Shown: in pieces, positions 5,855 through 6,750 of the stretch | Layout of the letters: every line of letters starts with the position of its first letter | How positions within the stretch are numbered: position 1 is the first letter of the stretch | NCBI GenBank assembly: GCA_002399565.1 | Contig: DHDW01000008.1 | Location: forward strand, 1-6,750 | DNA: 6,750 nt | Direction: 5' to 3' | Origin: Bacteroidales bacterium UBA4866 | Lineage (GTDB): Bacteria; Bacteroidota; Bacteroidia; Bacteroidales; P3 | Made by a program: the position numbers and the translations under genes | The notes under the pieces: generated by a model | What the model saw: the letters and a program-made list of their open reading frames with translations, nothing else | Told to the model about the DNA's origin: nothing | The model's database searches: none

Positions 5855-6750
5855 ATGAAGGTAATAAAATCAATACATTTAAGCAATTTATACAAGCATT
5901 TCTTGGTTTGGAGATTAAAGAATGTTTCCGAGTTCCAATTTATGATTTTTATGTCCTTTTTGGTAGGATTAGCATGTGGACTTGCTGCAGTTGTTCTTAA
6001 AAATACAGTTCACTATACTTATCTATTTATTACTGATACTAAGTGGTTTTCTGCTGATAGTTCCAATTTCCTTTTTCTTGTTTATCCAATGGTGGGTATA
6101 ACAATTACTGTTTTACTTATAAAATACTTTATTAAGGATGATTTAAGTCATGGAGTAAGTAAGGTTATGTATGCAATGAGTAGGAAAAAGGGCTATATAA
6201 AACCTCACAATACTTATAGTTCAATAATTACTTCTTCAATTACTGTTGCTTTTGGAGGTAGTGTTGGTTTGGAAGCTCCAATTGTTTTAACAGGAAGTGC
6301 ATTAGGTTCTAATCTTGGAAGAATAGGAAGATTAAATACAAAAAATACTCTAATTCTTGTTGGTTGTGGAGCTGCTGGAGCAATTGCTGGAGCATTTAAA
6401 GCCCCAATTGCAGGCATTCTTTTCGTATTTGAAATCCTTATGTTAGACTTAACAATGTCAACTGCTATTCCTCTTCTAATTTCAGCAATAACTTCTTCAA
6501 TGATTTCTTATTTCTTCTTGGGGAAAGAAGTGCAGTTTAGTTATGATGTTACATCAAGTTTTGAATTGATTAAAATACCTGGTTTTATATTTTTAGGAAT
6601 AGTTTCTGCTTTTGTTTCTCTCTATTTTCTTAAATCAACAAAATGGATTGCCAAGAAATTTAAAAAGTTTAAAGTTTGGAAAAGATTAATAATAGGTGGA
6701 ATAATATTAGGAGTTCTTGTTTTTCTTTTTCCTCCACTTTTTGGAGAAGG
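5855..6750 (+). CDS. ClC-family chloride channel/transporter, N-terminal part (cut by window edge)
   Basis: An integral inner-membrane anion channel or anion/proton antiporter; the first 298 residues are present and the frame is open at the right edge. Hydrophobic helices begin at about residue 28. Conserved ClC landmarks are visible: the selectivity-filter loop region DDLSHGVSKV (95-104), GLEAPIVLTG (138-147) with E140 in the place of the gating glutamate of GREGP, and GAAGAIAGAFKAPIAGILF (172-190). LFPPLFGE (291-298) is a further family-like stretch. The filter loop has S-H-G-V-S instead of G-S-G-I-P, so the central serine is not in its usual place. The start at 5855 is the ATG nearest the promoter and gives a family-like short cytoplasmic N-terminus. 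Many relatives carry C-terminal CBS domains; whether this one does lies outside the window. It is divergent from the AraC-type gene. Ion specificity and channel versus antiporter mode are undetermined. Confidence 0.92.
   Translation, partial: MKVIKSIHLSNLYKHFLVWRLKNVSEFQFMIFMSFLVGLACGLAAVVLKNTVHYTYLFITDTKWFSADSSNFLFLVYPMVGITITVLLIKYFIKDDLSHGVSKVMYAMSRKKGYIKPHNTYSSIITSSITVAFGGSVGLEAPIVLTGSALGSNLGRIGRLNTKNTLILVGCGAAGAIAGAFKAPIAGILFVFEILMLDLTMSTAIPLLISAITSSMISYFFLGKEVQFSYDVTSSFELIKIPGFIFLGIVSAFVSLYFLKSTKWIAKKFKKFKVWKRLIIGGIILGVLVFLFPPLFGE

Noticed and set aside
6214..6417. Minus-strand frame rich in Ala and Pro inside the ClC gene
   Set aside because: It is the reverse reading of the conserved Gly/Ala-rich ClC segments.
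1..6750. CRISPR array, insertion sequence, tRNA or defence system
   Set aside because: I found no regularly spaced DNA repeats, transposase or terminal repeats, cloverleaf, or known defence-protein motifs in the window.

Overview
The window is very AT-rich and looks like a chromosomal fragment from a member of the Bacteroidota. Three things support this. Two secreted proteins end in the type IX secretion (T9SS) type A sorting domain, which is characteristic of this phylum. Several genes are preceded by Bacteroidota-type promoters (-7 TAnnTTTG, with TTTG or TTG about 19-21 bases upstream). Start codons lack recognisable Shine-Dalgarno sites. I cannot name the genus.

Layout, left to right. Positions 6-42 hold a strong intrinsic terminator of an upstream gene outside the window. 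The 16S rRNA methyltransferase gene rsmG (206-865, +) follows; its true start is probably an internal ATG, not the upstream TTG. It converges with a family-1 AP endonuclease/exonuclease III gene (904-1668, -). A 333-base intergenic region carries the xth promoter, a near-consensus promoter for the next gene and a long leader. Two exported T9SS cargo genes come next (2002-2922 and 2988-4427, +). The first has a body I do not recognise; the second has seven degenerate repeats that suggest a beta-propeller. Converging on them is a membrane-anchored AraC-family regulator (4465-5652, -). Divergent from the regulator is a ClC-family anion channel/transporter gene (5855 to the window end, +), cut off by the edge.

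The housekeeping genes (rsmG, xth) look ordinary. The accessory part is the pair of secreted proteins plus the membrane-bound regulator. The most notable signal is a 37-base element placed immediately before the ATG of both T9SS genes. It is 28/37 identical by my count, has the same spacing to the start, and can form the same small H-type pseudoknot or dyad in both copies. It may be a shared post-transcriptional or operator element for a secreted-protein regulon, or simply a remnant of duplication. A regulatory link between the AraC-type protein and either neighbour is inferred from position only. I see no CRISPR array, tRNA, rRNA, insertion sequence or defence system.
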